Shown here: in pieces, positions 29,680-43,153 of the stretch
Layout of the letters: every line of letters begins with the position of its first letter
Position numbering within the stretch: position 1 is the first letter of the stretch
Origin: Marchantia polymorpha subsp. ruderalis
Taxonomy: Eukaryota; Streptophyta; Marchantiopsida; Marchantiales; Marchantiaceae
Direction of reading: 5' to 3'
Assembly: GCA_037833965.1 (NCBI GenBank)
Contig: AP031353.1
Coordinates: 8,434,501-8,498,500 of the forward strand
Length of the DNA: 64,000 nt
The notes under the pieces: generated by a model
The model's database searches: none
What the model was told of the DNA's origin: nothing
Seen by the model: the letters and a program-made list of their open reading frames with translations, nothing else
Position numbers and translations under genes: made by a program

Positions 29680-32600
29680 TAAATTGGTAAAAAATGTAGC
29701 TCATGAATTTTTGAGTTAATCCCTTGGCTAAAGTTGAGAAATAAGTGATACACTCTTTTCATTGATGTCAATTTGAAAGCCACAAAAATATTAGTCTTTT
29801 GTTACCTACTTCTTTGCTTGAATTTGGATCTGTGATTGACATTAGCTACTGCACACAACATGAGGTTTTGAGGCAAAGAATTTATTGCACATTTAAGTCG
29901 TTTTTTATAATATTGAGATAGTTATCAATGAAATTTCTAAACATTATCCATATCATTATTTATTACTGTATCGTTGAATTTGATATACTGAAAAAAAAAA
30001 TTTCGAATGAAATACTAACAGTTCATATCATATGTGATTTAATGCATGTTGATATATGATGATGACGAATAATATTATACATATTTTTTAAATTTTAAAA
30101 TGATTGAGAATTCTTGTTTGAATTATATGTTGATATGCAAATCCACATACTACAATCTGATTGTTTAAGTTTCAATTTCTGTAACCTATTATTTAAATAT
30201 TTCAATTTCATTATATGGATGTATGTTTCTAAACGTGTTGATCATTTTTAAAATAATATATATATATATTAGAAAAACTTGAAATTTGAGGTATTTTATT
30301 AATGAAACAGAACGTTATGGGGAAAAAATTTGAATTTCTATATTATTATTATAAGTAAAAAAAAATGGAGTATGTCATAAACATTTCACCTTGTCTAAAT
30401 AATACATATATATTTTTATCAAATATTTAAGTTTGATATTTTGTCCATGAACTTGGAAATCTACAAATTATTCAAAAATATAAGCGATTTCTATTTGTAA
30501 ACAAATTGTTAAGAATTCTTTCACATTATTTATTTCTCTGCGATGCTAGTGAAGTCTTTACGTGAAACCACTTATGCTTGAGGGCTAAGGTGCTAAGGAA
30601 AAAATAACACTCATCGTGTTGAACGAGAACTAAGTTAAGCATTCTTCTGCATCTTGATTATTTGTGTATGAATGTGATATTCGTTGTAATAAAACATGAT
30701 TTGTTAGTTTTGGGTTAGAGTGTAGTTATCTATGATGTAACTAGGAGTGTGATGCTGGAGAAAAAGCTTGATGATGAATATTTCGCGTTAGTACGTTTGG
30801 TGTACGTATCATAAATACAAGTTTGATTTAAACATTCAAAACTTTCGCAAATGTCATAATTGACAATACTACATGATATCGAATATACACAAATTGGGAA
30901 AACAACGTCAACCGAGGTCTTCAAATATATACTAATGTAAAAAAACTCAGTTCTATATTTGAGTTATATGAAGCAATATGTGTGGATGTTTGACACGTTA
31001 TAAATGGTATAACGTATGGAAAATAAATTATCATAATATGCGTCAGGAAAGTTAAACTTGTTAGCTCTTAGTGTGACATATTCTGCTCAACACATTATCG
31101 TTGCTCTTTGAAGAAAACTAGGTATTGTTATGAATATCAATGGCTGTTCACAGCTGAATGTCAGTGGAATGCGCTTACAGCTGGTAGAGCTAATTACAAA
31201 GTATTTCCGTATGATTAATAAGCGTATGAAATAAGATCAACGACCGATGATGCTGATCAACCTGAAGAAATGTTTGTAAAGAATGATTTAGATCGATAAT
31301 ATCAAAAATCCATCAAATTTTCTGGACATGGAAAAGTGCAGAATTTAAAGAACGTGAATCTAACGATATGTTTGAAGTTATTATTTATTTTTTATGAGAA
31401 TCAACGACGTCTTGAACGTATTGCAGTGCCTAATAGTTGTTTAGGTTGACCTTTAAGCAAATATTTGTTTGTACCTAATTTTTATTATGAACTACAAGAC
31501 GTTTAGCAATCATATATAAAACGCTCTTGTAATTGGTTGAGGGAATGACTTTGCCTGTTAATGTAAGTTTAATTCATACCTTATATTTTTTGAATTTGTC
31601 ATCCTTTATATCTACTTCACACTTGACTCGAAGAAAACGGACAAGATTTTAGTGACGTTGTTTCACAACGCCACTCAAATCTTGTTTCAAAACCAAACAT
31701 TTTGTACTCCATATATGTTAGTGGATAAAGCAGACAAACAAATTTGATGACTGTGCGTCTCAAAAGGATTCTTGATTGACTTCGAGAAGATCATAACAAA
31801 CTCTTACCATGAATGTCTGATATAAGAATTCTCTCATCATAGAAATAGTCCTGCTTCTTTAATCCATAGTATTACCTCACTTTAATATAGTTTTCCCGTT
31901 ATAAATGCTGCAAACAAGTCAACACCAAGGTGCGGGATCTGCGTGCCTTGACACACAAATACTGACGAATTCACTATCTTCACAGTGCTTATTTCACAAC
32001 CCCCATTTTGCCTTAAGAAGGATGAATCCAACCACACCTTGAATCATGACTTACTTGGATGCTCGAGAAAAGACAGAATTTTAAGTTTCAGGTAGAATCA
32101 ACAAGTTCAAGACTTGGACCATTTAAAAAATGAACAACGGTCATGAACTGTAAGTTCAACCTCAATAAAATTCACACTTCTGTATCATTGATAGATATAT
32201 TTCGAGTTAAATCTAAAATAATATAAATATCAAATTTAGGTCAATATTAGAACTAGCAAAATCAATTCAATTTCAAGAATAGTAGACAGAAGCCTTGGGA
32301 CGGAGCCACTTTCTCACAAGTTGGACTGATAAGCTTCACTTGATAAATCTCTTTGAGACAATCAATGATAGGTGGTACAAATCCCCCATGCTCTGGAAGG
32401 CAGATCGGTACCAGCCTATGCATGAATTCCTGAGGTGGAGACGATTTTCAAGAAATATGGAGACCACTAACACATTGCATATTTCAGCCCAATCCCAAGA
32501 AGTTATTGCAAATTTCTGAGTTTTAGACCAGAACGAGAAACCCATAACCCAGTGAATATTGAAATGACAAGAGTATCTAATGGATCATACTTTAATCAAC

Positions 32601-35600
32601 TCTATGGAACTGGCATCCTCGGTCATAAAGCTCAAATAGCAATCAGTAATAAAACCAGCTTACTACAGTATACAAATCTTTTTGCGATGTTCTAAAAAAG
32701 GCGAAGCCACTGTTGATCTCCAATGTGAGACTATTGGGGCCTCCAATTACCAGGTTTCATCCTTGTACGGCTTGATGGGGTCTTCCCATCCTTTTTCTAT
32801 TCCCTTGGCTACTCTTTGATCTCCTAACCTTTTCACGTTCGCAGGCTTTTCACTTCTGCCAAGAGATTTGCAGAACAAGTGCCAAACTTTGACAAGCGCC
32901 AAAAGCATGACAAAATCCAGAAACAGATTGCTCCCCTGCATCTCTCTCACAAGCTCTTGACATTTGTACAATGCACCGAGAGCCGTTGAGCACCAAAATT
33001 TTATACAGGCTTCAAGTGATAAGTCAGTACGTCATTCCCCTCAACATTTTATGCAGCATAATAGATTTTTATAGGTGAACAGCTCTAATCTATGTGCTTC
33101 ACCTCAGCTCTAATTGGGTGGCCAGAAACCAGTTTCCAAGGTTCAAGAAGATATATACTACTGATGTGAAACAAATCCCCGATAAGTGCAACCGACAAGT
33201 ATTGGAGAATAAGTGGGCACACTTGCAGAATACTTACCGTCTTATATGTAATTTTGTCTGATTAGAGCCCTTTTTTTCCACAATGCCAAAATTTTTCTCA
33301 ACTTTTACACCTTTTTCACGCCAAATCAACACACTGTTTGTGGGGTAAGTCACAGGATTTAGAGTGATTATCCCGATATTTCTTGCAAGGAAAGCTAGAC
33401 GATCCTTGTCCGGGTATCCGCCTTCTCCAAGGAGGGGGTTTAACTGTTTTGGAGCACTATGATTGTCGTGATAATTCGTCTCTCAATGTTTTAGAGCACA
33501 ATATAGCCCGGTGACATTCCTCACACACGCTTGAGAGCTATGAATCACACACATTAAATTTAGATCCCAGAGATCTGGATATCGTGGGGCTCTGACTATA
33601 ATTTATGAGCATCACCTCCATGAAGAACTTATTGGAGTTCAGTGGAATACTTTCCGTGGAAATTCAAAGCTGCTGTTCTTCACAGCTTTTCAGATCATAT
33701 TTCAAGTTTTAGGTGTGAAACGATCATTAAAGTCTCAATGTCCTATTCTGCAGAGGGGACGCTTGTATCAATCTACCAACGAGATGATGAGGATAATCAC
33801 TACACACTAGGAAATTTTACTTCGTTAGAATGTGATGTCATCCAAGCGTTATTTACCAGCACTTATATGTTCCACTTCCCCGTTCTTCCGAAGTGTCCCG
33901 ATAATGCGTTCACATCAGTTACTTCGGTGTTCCTCGACTTCTGCAGACTTTTCTGGACAAATCAATCAATGTTCCCAGCATATCCCAACTAATGACTTCT
34001 AAAGTGAATATATTGCCAGAGTTGGAGGGACTTACATGGATGAAGTTATTTGATCCAAACTTGCCAACGCAAGGCAGTATAGCTCTGCGCTAGCACCATC
34101 ACTTCGTACTCAACTTACGTCGATTGCCCAACTCATCTTGGAACTCAAATAGCATGCACATCCCAGTGATAACTATACAAATATGTGGCAGACATCTATG
34201 GAGGAGACAGCTTGCAAACATTAGCGGGAACGACTTCTAATTGTGACTGTATAGGTGGCATTGGAGAAATCTGGTATTTGCTGTACGCCTGTACAAGACT
34301 GAAGTCTCCCATAAAGGCTACGAGTTTTCTGACTTTGCGTGGGCCGATCATACAAAAACCGATTTCCCTCGGATCATGGAGTATTTCAGAAGTAATACGA
34401 ACAAATTTACACCTTTGAAAAACATTCACTCCCTAATCAAAACTTACTTTCGAGTGTCAAAATTTAAACACTAGAATACGAACAAGAGCGGGCATGGAAA
34501 CGAACTGAGGGCCACGAGTGGCTAGACTGAGGATAATGGAAGCACATTTTGAGGTGAGAAATAATCAGATTGACAGCTGTAGAATAGGCCCAAGAACAGT
34601 ACCAGTTACGTTTATATCTGGGAGTTCTGCGTGCGAAGACCATCTTGAGAGGTATATCTGACACTTGGGCCACATAATCAGAACGAGGTCTACTCTTTCT
34701 TCCACCCACTTCGTCTCAGCCAGAATCGTTCCGTTTGTAGATTCCTTAGTTGAGTTATCTAGCTCGACTTTGACAGCTCCATTTCACATTGTACCACGCA
34801 CGAGTTCTGTTGATTGGTCATGTGCCGAGGCCGCTTTGGAGACTTTAGGAAACTGCCATGCTTTCCTGCTCTTAAAGGTGAGGACTTCTTCCAATTTTCA
34901 AGAGCTATAAGCCTTGGACGAATTCTGCTAGAGATCCGCAAATGGATGTGGAATTTCGGGCGGGCAAAAGACATGCATAATACAGAACGAACACTACGAC
35001 ACACATTCTGCAAGCACCGAATCATTCTTGCGAATTGCTCTTCCGCAGGCCGACAAGTGCCGTCTTGACTCATTTGTTACCGCGTACCCAGGTCCAGTAA
35101 ACACCGTAAAGTGTTGCGCATCAAGGCTCCACCACTGACATCATGGGCCCGTTGAACTAATTTCCTTTCACCGCTGACCTCATGCGCCTCGTTGAACTCT
35201 TTCTTATTCGACAATCACAACGATCTATACTTCTCGAACGGCTTGCTGTCGTATCACTCTCAAGCCCAGCTTCAGTTCATCGGTACGAAAGTCGAACAGA
35301 GGAACTAAAACAACCGGAAGCAATCATCAAAGAATCACATGAGGCCAAACCAACTAAAATAACGGAGAAATAACCAGCCGAAAGCAAGAAAGCGATGGAA
35401 CCGTATGTACTGCGGAGGAGCAAGAGCGTGCGCAAATGCGGGCTAAAAACCGCAGGAGCTTTGACGAATACGCAGGGTTTGTCCACACGTCCACGAGTCT
35501 GGTAGTCTTCCATGGACTCGGTGGAAACAGAATCCCGAGAAGCAGCAGCGGAAGTGAGATCGGACCAACCGCGACAGGTGAGTTTCAAGAACTTACTCGA

Positions 35601-38600
35601 AGGCGGGGAAAACGAAATTTATCAGGAAACTTATGGAGGAAGATACAGACATGAGAGCAAAAGCAGATGCTGTAGGTGCCGGATCGGAAGACACCTGCAC
35701 ATTTTGTCTCGAGCTGGTCGCACGAAAGAGGCCAGTTTGACTGACGCAAGAAAACAAAACACGAGATCGTTTACTTCAACGCGAAGACTTCTTGTTCGCC
35801 CATAAAGAAACCGGGCAGAGGAACCGCAAACGAGAGCGGGACGGCGAATAGAGAATGCAATTCGGAGGAGGAGGAGGCGAGAAAAGGTGCCGCCGAAGAA
35901 GTCATTACAAGTAGAACAAAAGAGGGGAATGACAATAAATGCATTTCTTATTGACATTTGAATGTTGCGGTTTCCGCTCGAGCGTCGACTCGCCTTACCC
36001 TTGCAAGCCTTCTTGTTCTTGTGGCGAGTTACCCCACGTTTCAGGTCATTGGGCGATGTCGTAATATCTGCAGATATTGCTTTGACTCCGCTGAATGAGG
36101 TCGAGAGAAGTCTCTCGCTTGACCTCGATTTGGACGTCTCGGCCGCCTCTGAACTACAGTACAGTATATGCACACTGTGACCTACTTATCCAGAACATGT
36201 GTTGGTTTACGTGGCACCGGTAGAAGCCGGTGAGCCTGTGATGCTTTTGTCACCAATTTTCCTGATTAATTTGACAGGAGGACAAAGATTAGAGCAATGT
36301 TACAACCTTGGTACAGCTGGGGAATGATGGGATAAATAAATGGTGGAGGAGTGGAGTCTGTTTTTATGAAGTATTTGATAGTACTGTAATTGAATTTGAT
36401 AGATTGAAAGTTCGTCTGAGTAGTGTGTATTTAGGGGTGATTATGGTTATGTATGTGCTCCACCTTGCAGTCAGATAATGGCCAGTGATTTCATTTCATT
36501 CAATAGAAAAATTCATGATTACGTTAGTATCATAGTCTTTGGTTGCTTTTGGTTCCTTCCTGTCGCTTTCAATCACTTTCCTTCGAGTTTCATGTTTCCA
36601 CCGAGCAGAACTTTTTTAACAACCCTGTTACATTCAAAATCGAATTGTTTCAAGAACGTGTGTCATTCTATTTAAAGTAAAAGACTTATAAAGTGCTCTA
36701 TTTCACTGCTTATTTGTTTCACTCGACACGTCGGCTCGCAGCTTCGTCAGATGCGCGTATATCGTTTGTGCAAACAGGATTCATTTGTATTCTAGGTGTC
36801 CCAATGCAGGCTCAAAAACGTCTTTTTCTATAAAATTTCAATCTTGAACAAATGTAAGATTCACATTCTTTAACAGAGATTTCATCATCTATTGTATGCA
36901 TTGTCCTTTGAAGATAAAACATTATATATTATATTTATACTCTTTGCCATCAATTCAAATAGATTATGATCACTTCATTATTGAATTAACATTTTCCACA
37001 TGGTTTACAATGTCTTTGTCTTGTGATCTGACCATTCCTTAGGTAATTATCATGCATCAAAATATTATGACTTACAATAATTACTTTGTAATCATCCATG
37101 AATAGTGTGTTTCATCAATTTATAGTTTTTGTATTCAATTATTAAATATGTATTTTCCTGCATCAAGTTCTACATCCTTTATTGAGAGTAAAACTGATAG
37201 CTTTCTACCATTATTAAGGCACAAGAGGTTGTCAACGTGCTTTGTAGTCGACTGAGTTAAGCCATATTTTTAAGAAGTTAGTAAAGATAATTTTATTGTT
37301 GCAAAAATTGTAACAAAATTATGTATCCTATTAATGAATTGTTTTTTGTAAGAAATGATGACCTATAAGTATATATGATAAAGGTAGCAATGATGATCGA
37401 CTATTTTGAATAAAAAAATATGAAAAAGAATTATTATTATCAATTAAGTTGAGTTTTGAGTTAAAGCAAATATGGATGCGCCAAGTAATGCCGGTGTGGA
37501 AAAAACGCAGAGTCAATAGGCTATTTCAAATATTCTCAACAAAAATTCAATCATTTGAAGGTTGTCTCATGATTTATCTGGTCGAGAGATGGAACCAAAT
37601 AATTTGGTAGGAATGCGGAGACAACTTGTCAATTTTTATAGGGTATGAACACAAAGTTATAATATGATGCTAGATCTCATTAGCATAACAAACAAAACCA
37701 TGTATTATGCAACTAAGATGTATGAACGATTTTAGTGAAATGTTTTTACTTCACGAGAGTGTCCAAAGACAGAAATACTCATGTGATTACTATTATATTG
37801 GATTTCAAGCTACTACTCTATATATAGTATTGATTACAAATCAATCAAGAAAAATGATGACATTCAAAAGTCAACTACGGTAGTTTCCCTCAAATGTCAA
37901 ATTTGAAATGATAACACATGTGGCGAATGCAGCGTTCACACATTTTTCGTATGGCAATCATTTATTACGACAATAGAAATTTGTGACTGAATTTGTAAAA
38001 AAATCCCACACTAAGGAAAACAAACCGATCACGCTCTCCCATCGTTTAGAATATAAGGGCAAAAGTCACTTCCAATTTGTCTGCAAGCAGAGCATGTAGA
38101 GGAACTACATATTCAGTTACGGCCATAACGAACGCCAAAAGCCAGGCTCAGAAGTCATAGTGCGTGAATTGTTTGACTTGGGTGGCCAAAAACCCCAAAA
38201 CAGTATGCTCCGACATGCCCTGGTATTTCGGGAGGCTTCTCTCCCCGCAGCAGGAGGGAGGTTATGAGTGAAGCGCGGACGGTCCGCATGCGGAGAACTT
38301 GTTTCGGAGATGCTGGTGGCTGGGAACGTGTCGATTTCAGTGCGATGGGATGATCGTTTGTTCGGTGTGTGTCCGGTCCTTTCTAACCTGGGTCCGTACA
38401 CGAGTTAAGTGTCCAATGAACCGTGGTTGGAGTTATCTTCTTCTTGTGAAGCTCGTTCAATGGCTTCCCGTTGTTGGTTAATGTCTGGGCTGTCGACATA
38501 CTGCAGGCCGCGATAAGCTTTCAGAGGTAAGAAGCGGACCTACTCTGTGTACCTTTCTGCTGGCAGTCGAACCGTCGATGCAAAATCGGCTCCGTGTATC

Positions 38601-40820
38601 GGGGCTCGAGAACTGAAATGTTAACATCCTCTCCCTTCCTCTCATCGACATCTTCTTCATCAACACAGGGCTTGAACATGACCAGTGTTCAGTAAACATT
38701 ATAATTGGGGTTGTAACAGCGTTCTTCCATGATATAAGTGTTCAGACGAAATTATTTCACTTAAATGTCAAGAGCACGGGAAGTAGGAGTTTAGGACATA
38801 CCTTTCTCCAAAACTATTGTAAATATGAACATCAAACATATTTTAATATTTTAACATGAAAATAAATCACAAGCATATGCAATGTTTATCATTTATACCG
38901 TGTATATTTTATAAATAATCTATACGTTTTTTCAAAGCTTCTAGAAAAATTCATTTATACACTACGTGAATTCTTGTTATTTAAAGATCATGAATGCTAC
39001 ATTGAAAGTTTGGCTTAAACTTCTCGAGGTAATGCAAACGATAAAACTCAGAATAGACCATCAGCATTCAATTTACGCCATCAATTTTTGCGAGGCTATG
39101 TCTACAAGTATACAAAGTTTTACTTATAAAAAACTACTATATGGCTTATAGACCTTGAACCAGTTTGTTTTATATCGCAGTAGCTAACATTGTTAAACTA
39201 ACAACTGTGAATGAAAATATGAAGTTAAATTCAAGAAATACAATGTGTAAATACCAAAATATCATTTTCCAATAAAACAAAAAATAAATAGTGATATAAC
39301 TTGATAACCTAATCATATTAAACTTGGATGATATATTAGATATATTTTAGATAATATAGAAATTTATAGTTATTAAATACACTCATTAACATTCTGAAAA
39401 TACTTCAGAATAATTTGACTAGGATTCAAATGCAAATTTTGTGGAACTTCATATTAATTTTCAGATCAATAACTTAAATTTTATATTTTGTTTATTTGGT
39501 GAAATACTGCAAGTTATGGCATTCCAGTCTTATTTTTCCTCGACATATAATTAATATAAATTTTATAAAAAAATTGGCATGATATTAGATGTCAGATGAA
39601 AATGGATAACTGTAGTTCCATTCACAAAATTATTTTAAAAGAATTGTTTTACTACGAGGTATTTCTCTACAGTTATCAGAATGAAATTATTTCTTAGAGC
39701 ATGGAAGTATATATGCACATTTAACAATGTAACTCCATATGTAGATTGCTTGGATATCAATATTTGATTTCTAACATGACAAGATTTTAAAAATTTTTGG
39801 GAGCAAATGTTAGCAGATTTTAGATAACATTTTGGAAAGAAATCCGTATGACATATATCATTGCAAGCTTTAACGAAACAGTGGTTCACATCACAGATAA
39901 TAATTCGGTAATTATATTCACATTTAGAAAAAACGCTTGATAGTTCTATTAAAACAATATATGCAAAAATAAGTTTCTTAAAATTTTCTTAAACAAAAAA
40001 TATTTGTTCTTCATTTTTAGATAAATACACAGATTGTGAAAACGAGGTCTATTTTAATTGCATTTGTTTGTCATGCAATTTTTGAGCATACAATATAGAA
40101 AGTCATTCACAAAGCCGAGTCTAACAAATGGACAAACTCGTATTGCACGTAGAAAACTATGTTGGAGCGAGTGTAAAAGTCAAACGAGTCTCCATGAAAA
40201 CATTGAAAAAACTTATAGAGATAATCGGAAACAAATAACTAGAAGAATAAACCAACAGATAGAACGCACATTTGTGGCGATGACTTTCATAATTCGTAAG
40301 AACTCATTTACTTTGTTCCATCCGGATATATGCTGAAAACAATGTCAATACTCCGTGAGCTCAAACAAGAACAACAAGCTATTAATAAACCGACTAGTTT
40401 GTACTCTACCTGAAGATGTTTGGTCTCTTGTTCTTGTTTGAACGAAGAAGCCAGTCGTGGTGACAAACGGCTGCATAGACTCGCAATCAATCGCAAGACT
40501 TCGTCACGACAGATGGGATGGCTTTTGAACACGGAACGTGATGAAGGTGAAAAGCGGAAAAGCGAAGTGCGAGTACGGTAACTGGGTGAAACACGCACTT
40601 AATAGTGTCGAGCGCAGCATGCAATAAGAAGAAGCCGATGGCACACGGAAAAATGCACCATTGGGCAGCGAACGAGGAAAGCTGGTTCAGAGATGCCCAT
40701 GTTAGAATTTCAAACGGTGATGATTGTGCTAATCCCTCCTGGAGGAGGGACCCTTCATAAAGTCAAAGAGATCTTTGTCCTATCGTGGTTGTGTTTTTCC
40801 CACCTTTCGCTCTAATTCGG
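29680..40820. other. AT-rich, gene-poor block
   Basis: About 11 kb between MCM5 and the F-box gene, with runs of very high AT content (about 29.7-31.6 and 36.7-40.1 kb). Every frame longer than 60 codons was examined. None gives a recognisable domain, and none shows a convincing exon-intron series. The middle (about 32-36.2 kb) is less AT-rich and may hold old transposon debris. A transcript of non-coding type cannot be excluded. Confidence 0.6.
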
Positions 40821-40835
40821 TCAAAGGGTGCGTCG

Positions 40836-40896
40836 AGCGAGGCGAGGCGAGGCGAGGCCAGGGCAAGGCAAAGGCAAGGGCAAGGGCAAGGCAAAG
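40836..40896. repeat. Low-complexity GCGAG / GGGCAA tandem tract
   Basis: Four to five GGCGA units are followed by imperfect (A)GGGCAAGGCAA units. It lies about 0.9 kb upstream of the F-box gene start, in a purine-rich stretch that continues to about 41190. It may be part of the gene's promoter or leader. Confidence 0.8.
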
Positions 40897-41477
40897 TTAA
40901 GCGAACTATTTCGTCAACAGGAGGCAGCGCGAGCGAGAGCCCCCAGAGATAGGGGGCAAGCGTCCGAGCGGTCCGAGGCAAGAGGAGGCAGGGGAGGAGG
41001 CGAGACTAATAAGAGGGCGCTGGAGAGGATGAGCGAGACGAAATGACCGGGCTGCGGTCCCATGGAGGAGCGCCGGGGCGAGGTCGCGGCGAGGCCGAGG
41101 AGGGAGGGATTAAAAGATGAGGCATTTTGGCTAGGTTTGGGCCCGCGGGGGTCGGGCGAGGGAGGAGGAGGAGGAGGAGGGCGAGGGCTAATTTCGCGAT
41201 TTGTCGAGCATTACCGGGAAGAGCATGGCGAGGTTTGGGCAATAAAAGCGGAATATTAAGTGCGGAATATATGGCTCCTCATAACTTTCAATCAGTAAGA
41301 ATCTTGACCGCGAACCTACTAGGGGTTTCAGACATCCGCCTTTTCCGAGGAGTTGTTCGCACAAGAGTTACTGCAGACAAGCGTCTGGATGCGGAGCGAG
41401 ACCTCTGATTGAGTTGGTTGCCAAGTTGGTAGCTGTTAGTTGGCGAGGTGTCAAGGGATGTGGGATAGATCGCACTT

Positions 41478-41683
41478 TTGAGTACAGTGCTCAACTAGTC
41501 CTCGAAGACCTGTGCCGCGTTGATCAAAAGCTGCTTCGTGTATTCTTCACTTCGAGAGCAGAAGTGAAGAATACACGAAGACGTAGACTGGTCCTTCAAG
41601 GTCTACATATGTCGTTCTATATGTAGACCTCGAAGCTCAAACCTAACGTGTGACCGATCAGGTTTTCTCTAACCTGATCGGTC
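41478..41683 (+). promoter_or_regulatory. Array of four stem-loops in the presumed 5' leader of the F-box gene
   Basis: Near-palindrome TTGAGTAC-A-GTGCTCAA lies at 41478-41494. A perfect 20-bp stem (CTTCGTGTATTCTTCACTTC, 41534-41553, with complement 41561-41580) has a 7-nt loop. A 17-bp stem with one mismatch (41594-41610 with 41619-41635) has an 8-nt loop. A perfect 13-bp stem (GACCGATCAGGTT, 41652-41664, with 41671-41683) has a 6-nt loop. The arms are unrelated in sequence to one another, yet the stem starts are 56, 60 and 58 nt apart. A weaker CAGAC-AAGC-GTCTG stem precedes them at 41374-41387. The array ends 91 nt before the proposed start codon at 41775. Confidence 0.75.
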
Positions 41684-41774
41684 GTCCCTCAAGTAGTGAG
41701 AGAATCGAGCAGGGATTGTTGTGTCGAGCTGTCGGTCTAACCTCGAGGGAAAGCCCGGACAATCTTGGTTGGAA

Positions 41775-43153
41775 ATGCCGTTAAGCAACAACGTATGTAA
41801 GCTGCATAAATCGTTTCGGCTTGCGTTCTAGGTCTCGAGCAATGTTTGCGTTCGCGTGCCGAAGATCTGTGTGTCTGACTGGCGTGGTGATTTTTGAAAT
41901 GGCAGGTTGAGACTGCAGCCTGCTACTGCGGTGTGGACGCAGGTTTGGCCGTGGGCGCCCGGAAGTTTGTACCGACTGTAGGCCACTGCGTCCGCCCGGA
42001 CATAAAATCCGCTATAGTTCTGCCGAAGAGCAAACCTTCGAAAGGGGATCGTCACAAATTGCCATCCGAGCTCCTGCCGGGGCTTCCCGATGATCTAGCT
42101 ATCGCCTGCCTAATCAGAGTTCCTCGGATACACCACAGGAAGTTGAGGATCGTTTGCAAACGATGGTATCGTCTCCTTGCGGGCAACTACTTTTACTCCC
42201 TCCGCAGCCGCTTGGGTATGGCTGAGGAATGGATATATGTCATCAAGCGCGATCGGGATGGACGCATTTCATGGCACGCATTTGACCCTCGGCATCAGCA
42301 ATGGCAACCTCTGCCTCCGGTTCCTGTGGAGTACGGCGAAGCGCTCGGTTTCGGGTGTGCCGTTCTCAGCGGGTGCCACCTCTATCTGTTTGGCGGTAAG
42401 GACCCCATGAAGGGCTCCATGAGACGCGTAGTGTATTATAGTGCTCGCACCAACAAGTGGCATCGAGCCCCCGATATGCAAAGGCGGCGTCATTTCTTTG
42501 GGTGTTGTGTCATAAATAACTGCCTCTACGTCGCTGGCGGGGAATGTGAGGGGATTCACCGTTCTCTCAGATCAGCCGAAGTTTATGATCCTAACAAGGC
42601 CAAGTGGTCTTTTATATCGGAGATGAGCACTGCCATGGTGCCGTTCATTGGCGTCGTATACGGCGGAAGATGGTTTTTGAAGGGTCTTGGTTCTCATAGG
42701 CAAGTGATGAGCGAAGTATACGTTCCGGCGACCAATCACTGGTCTCCTATCATAGATGGCATGGTCGCGGGATGGAGAAATCCGAGTGCGTCTCTGAATG
42801 GCGAATTGTATGCCTTGGACTGCCGAGACGGGTGCAAGCTCCGCATGTATGATCGAACTAGTGATGCATGGAGCCGGTCTGTCGACAGTAGGCTTCATTT
42901 AGGAAACTCACGAGCAATGGAAGCAGCTGCCTTGTTGCCTCTCGGAGGGAAACTTTGCGTTATTCGAAATAATATGAGCATCACTCTGGTGGATGTAGCC
43001 AAGGCAGATGACCCTACTAGACAGACGCATCTGTGGGAGACGATTGCAGGAAAAGGGCAGTTTATGACTTTTGTTACCAACTTATGGTCGAACTTGGCCG
43101 GTCGAAACCGTCTAAAGAGCCACATTGTACACTGCCAAGTTCTTCAAGCGTAA
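41775..43153 (+). CDS. F-box/kelch-repeat protein, At1g55270-type
   Basis: Proposed CDS joins 41775-41792 and 41906-43153, giving 421 residues. The large exon has an in-frame stop just upstream (41888) and lacks its own ATG at the right place. Acceptor GGCAG at 41901-41905 joins in phase to a tiny first exon, ATG + five codons, with donor GTATGT at 41793. The segment VETAACYC.VDAGLAVGARKFVP matches the N-terminal region of the Arabidopsis At1g55270 protein. The F-box is at about residues 62-105 (LLPGLPDDLAIACLIRVPR, KLRIVCKRWYRLL). Kelch repeats follow from about 150 (LYLFGGKD, LYVAGGEC, AEVYDPNKAKW, GMVAGWRNP, LRMYDRTSDAW). The C-terminus is SHIVHCQVLQA. As an F-box protein it should be the substrate receptor of an SCF ubiquitin ligase. 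The Arabidopsis relative, which I recall as SAGL1, is linked to wax and phenylpropanoid control. The short first exon is inferred. Confidence 0.9.

Noticed and set aside
32297-32545. Minus-strand frame ending ..GDLYHLSLIVSKRFIK, faintly like the C-terminal part of LINE proteins
   Set aside because: The similarity is an impression only. No reverse-transcriptase or endonuclease motif was found nearby, so it was not listed as a feature.
41478-41683. Regular ~58-nt spacing suggested a CRISPR-like array or a microRNA cluster
   Set aside because: The repeats differ from one another, so it is not CRISPR. The stems have loops of 1-8 nt and arms of 20 bp or less, too small for plant microRNA precursors.
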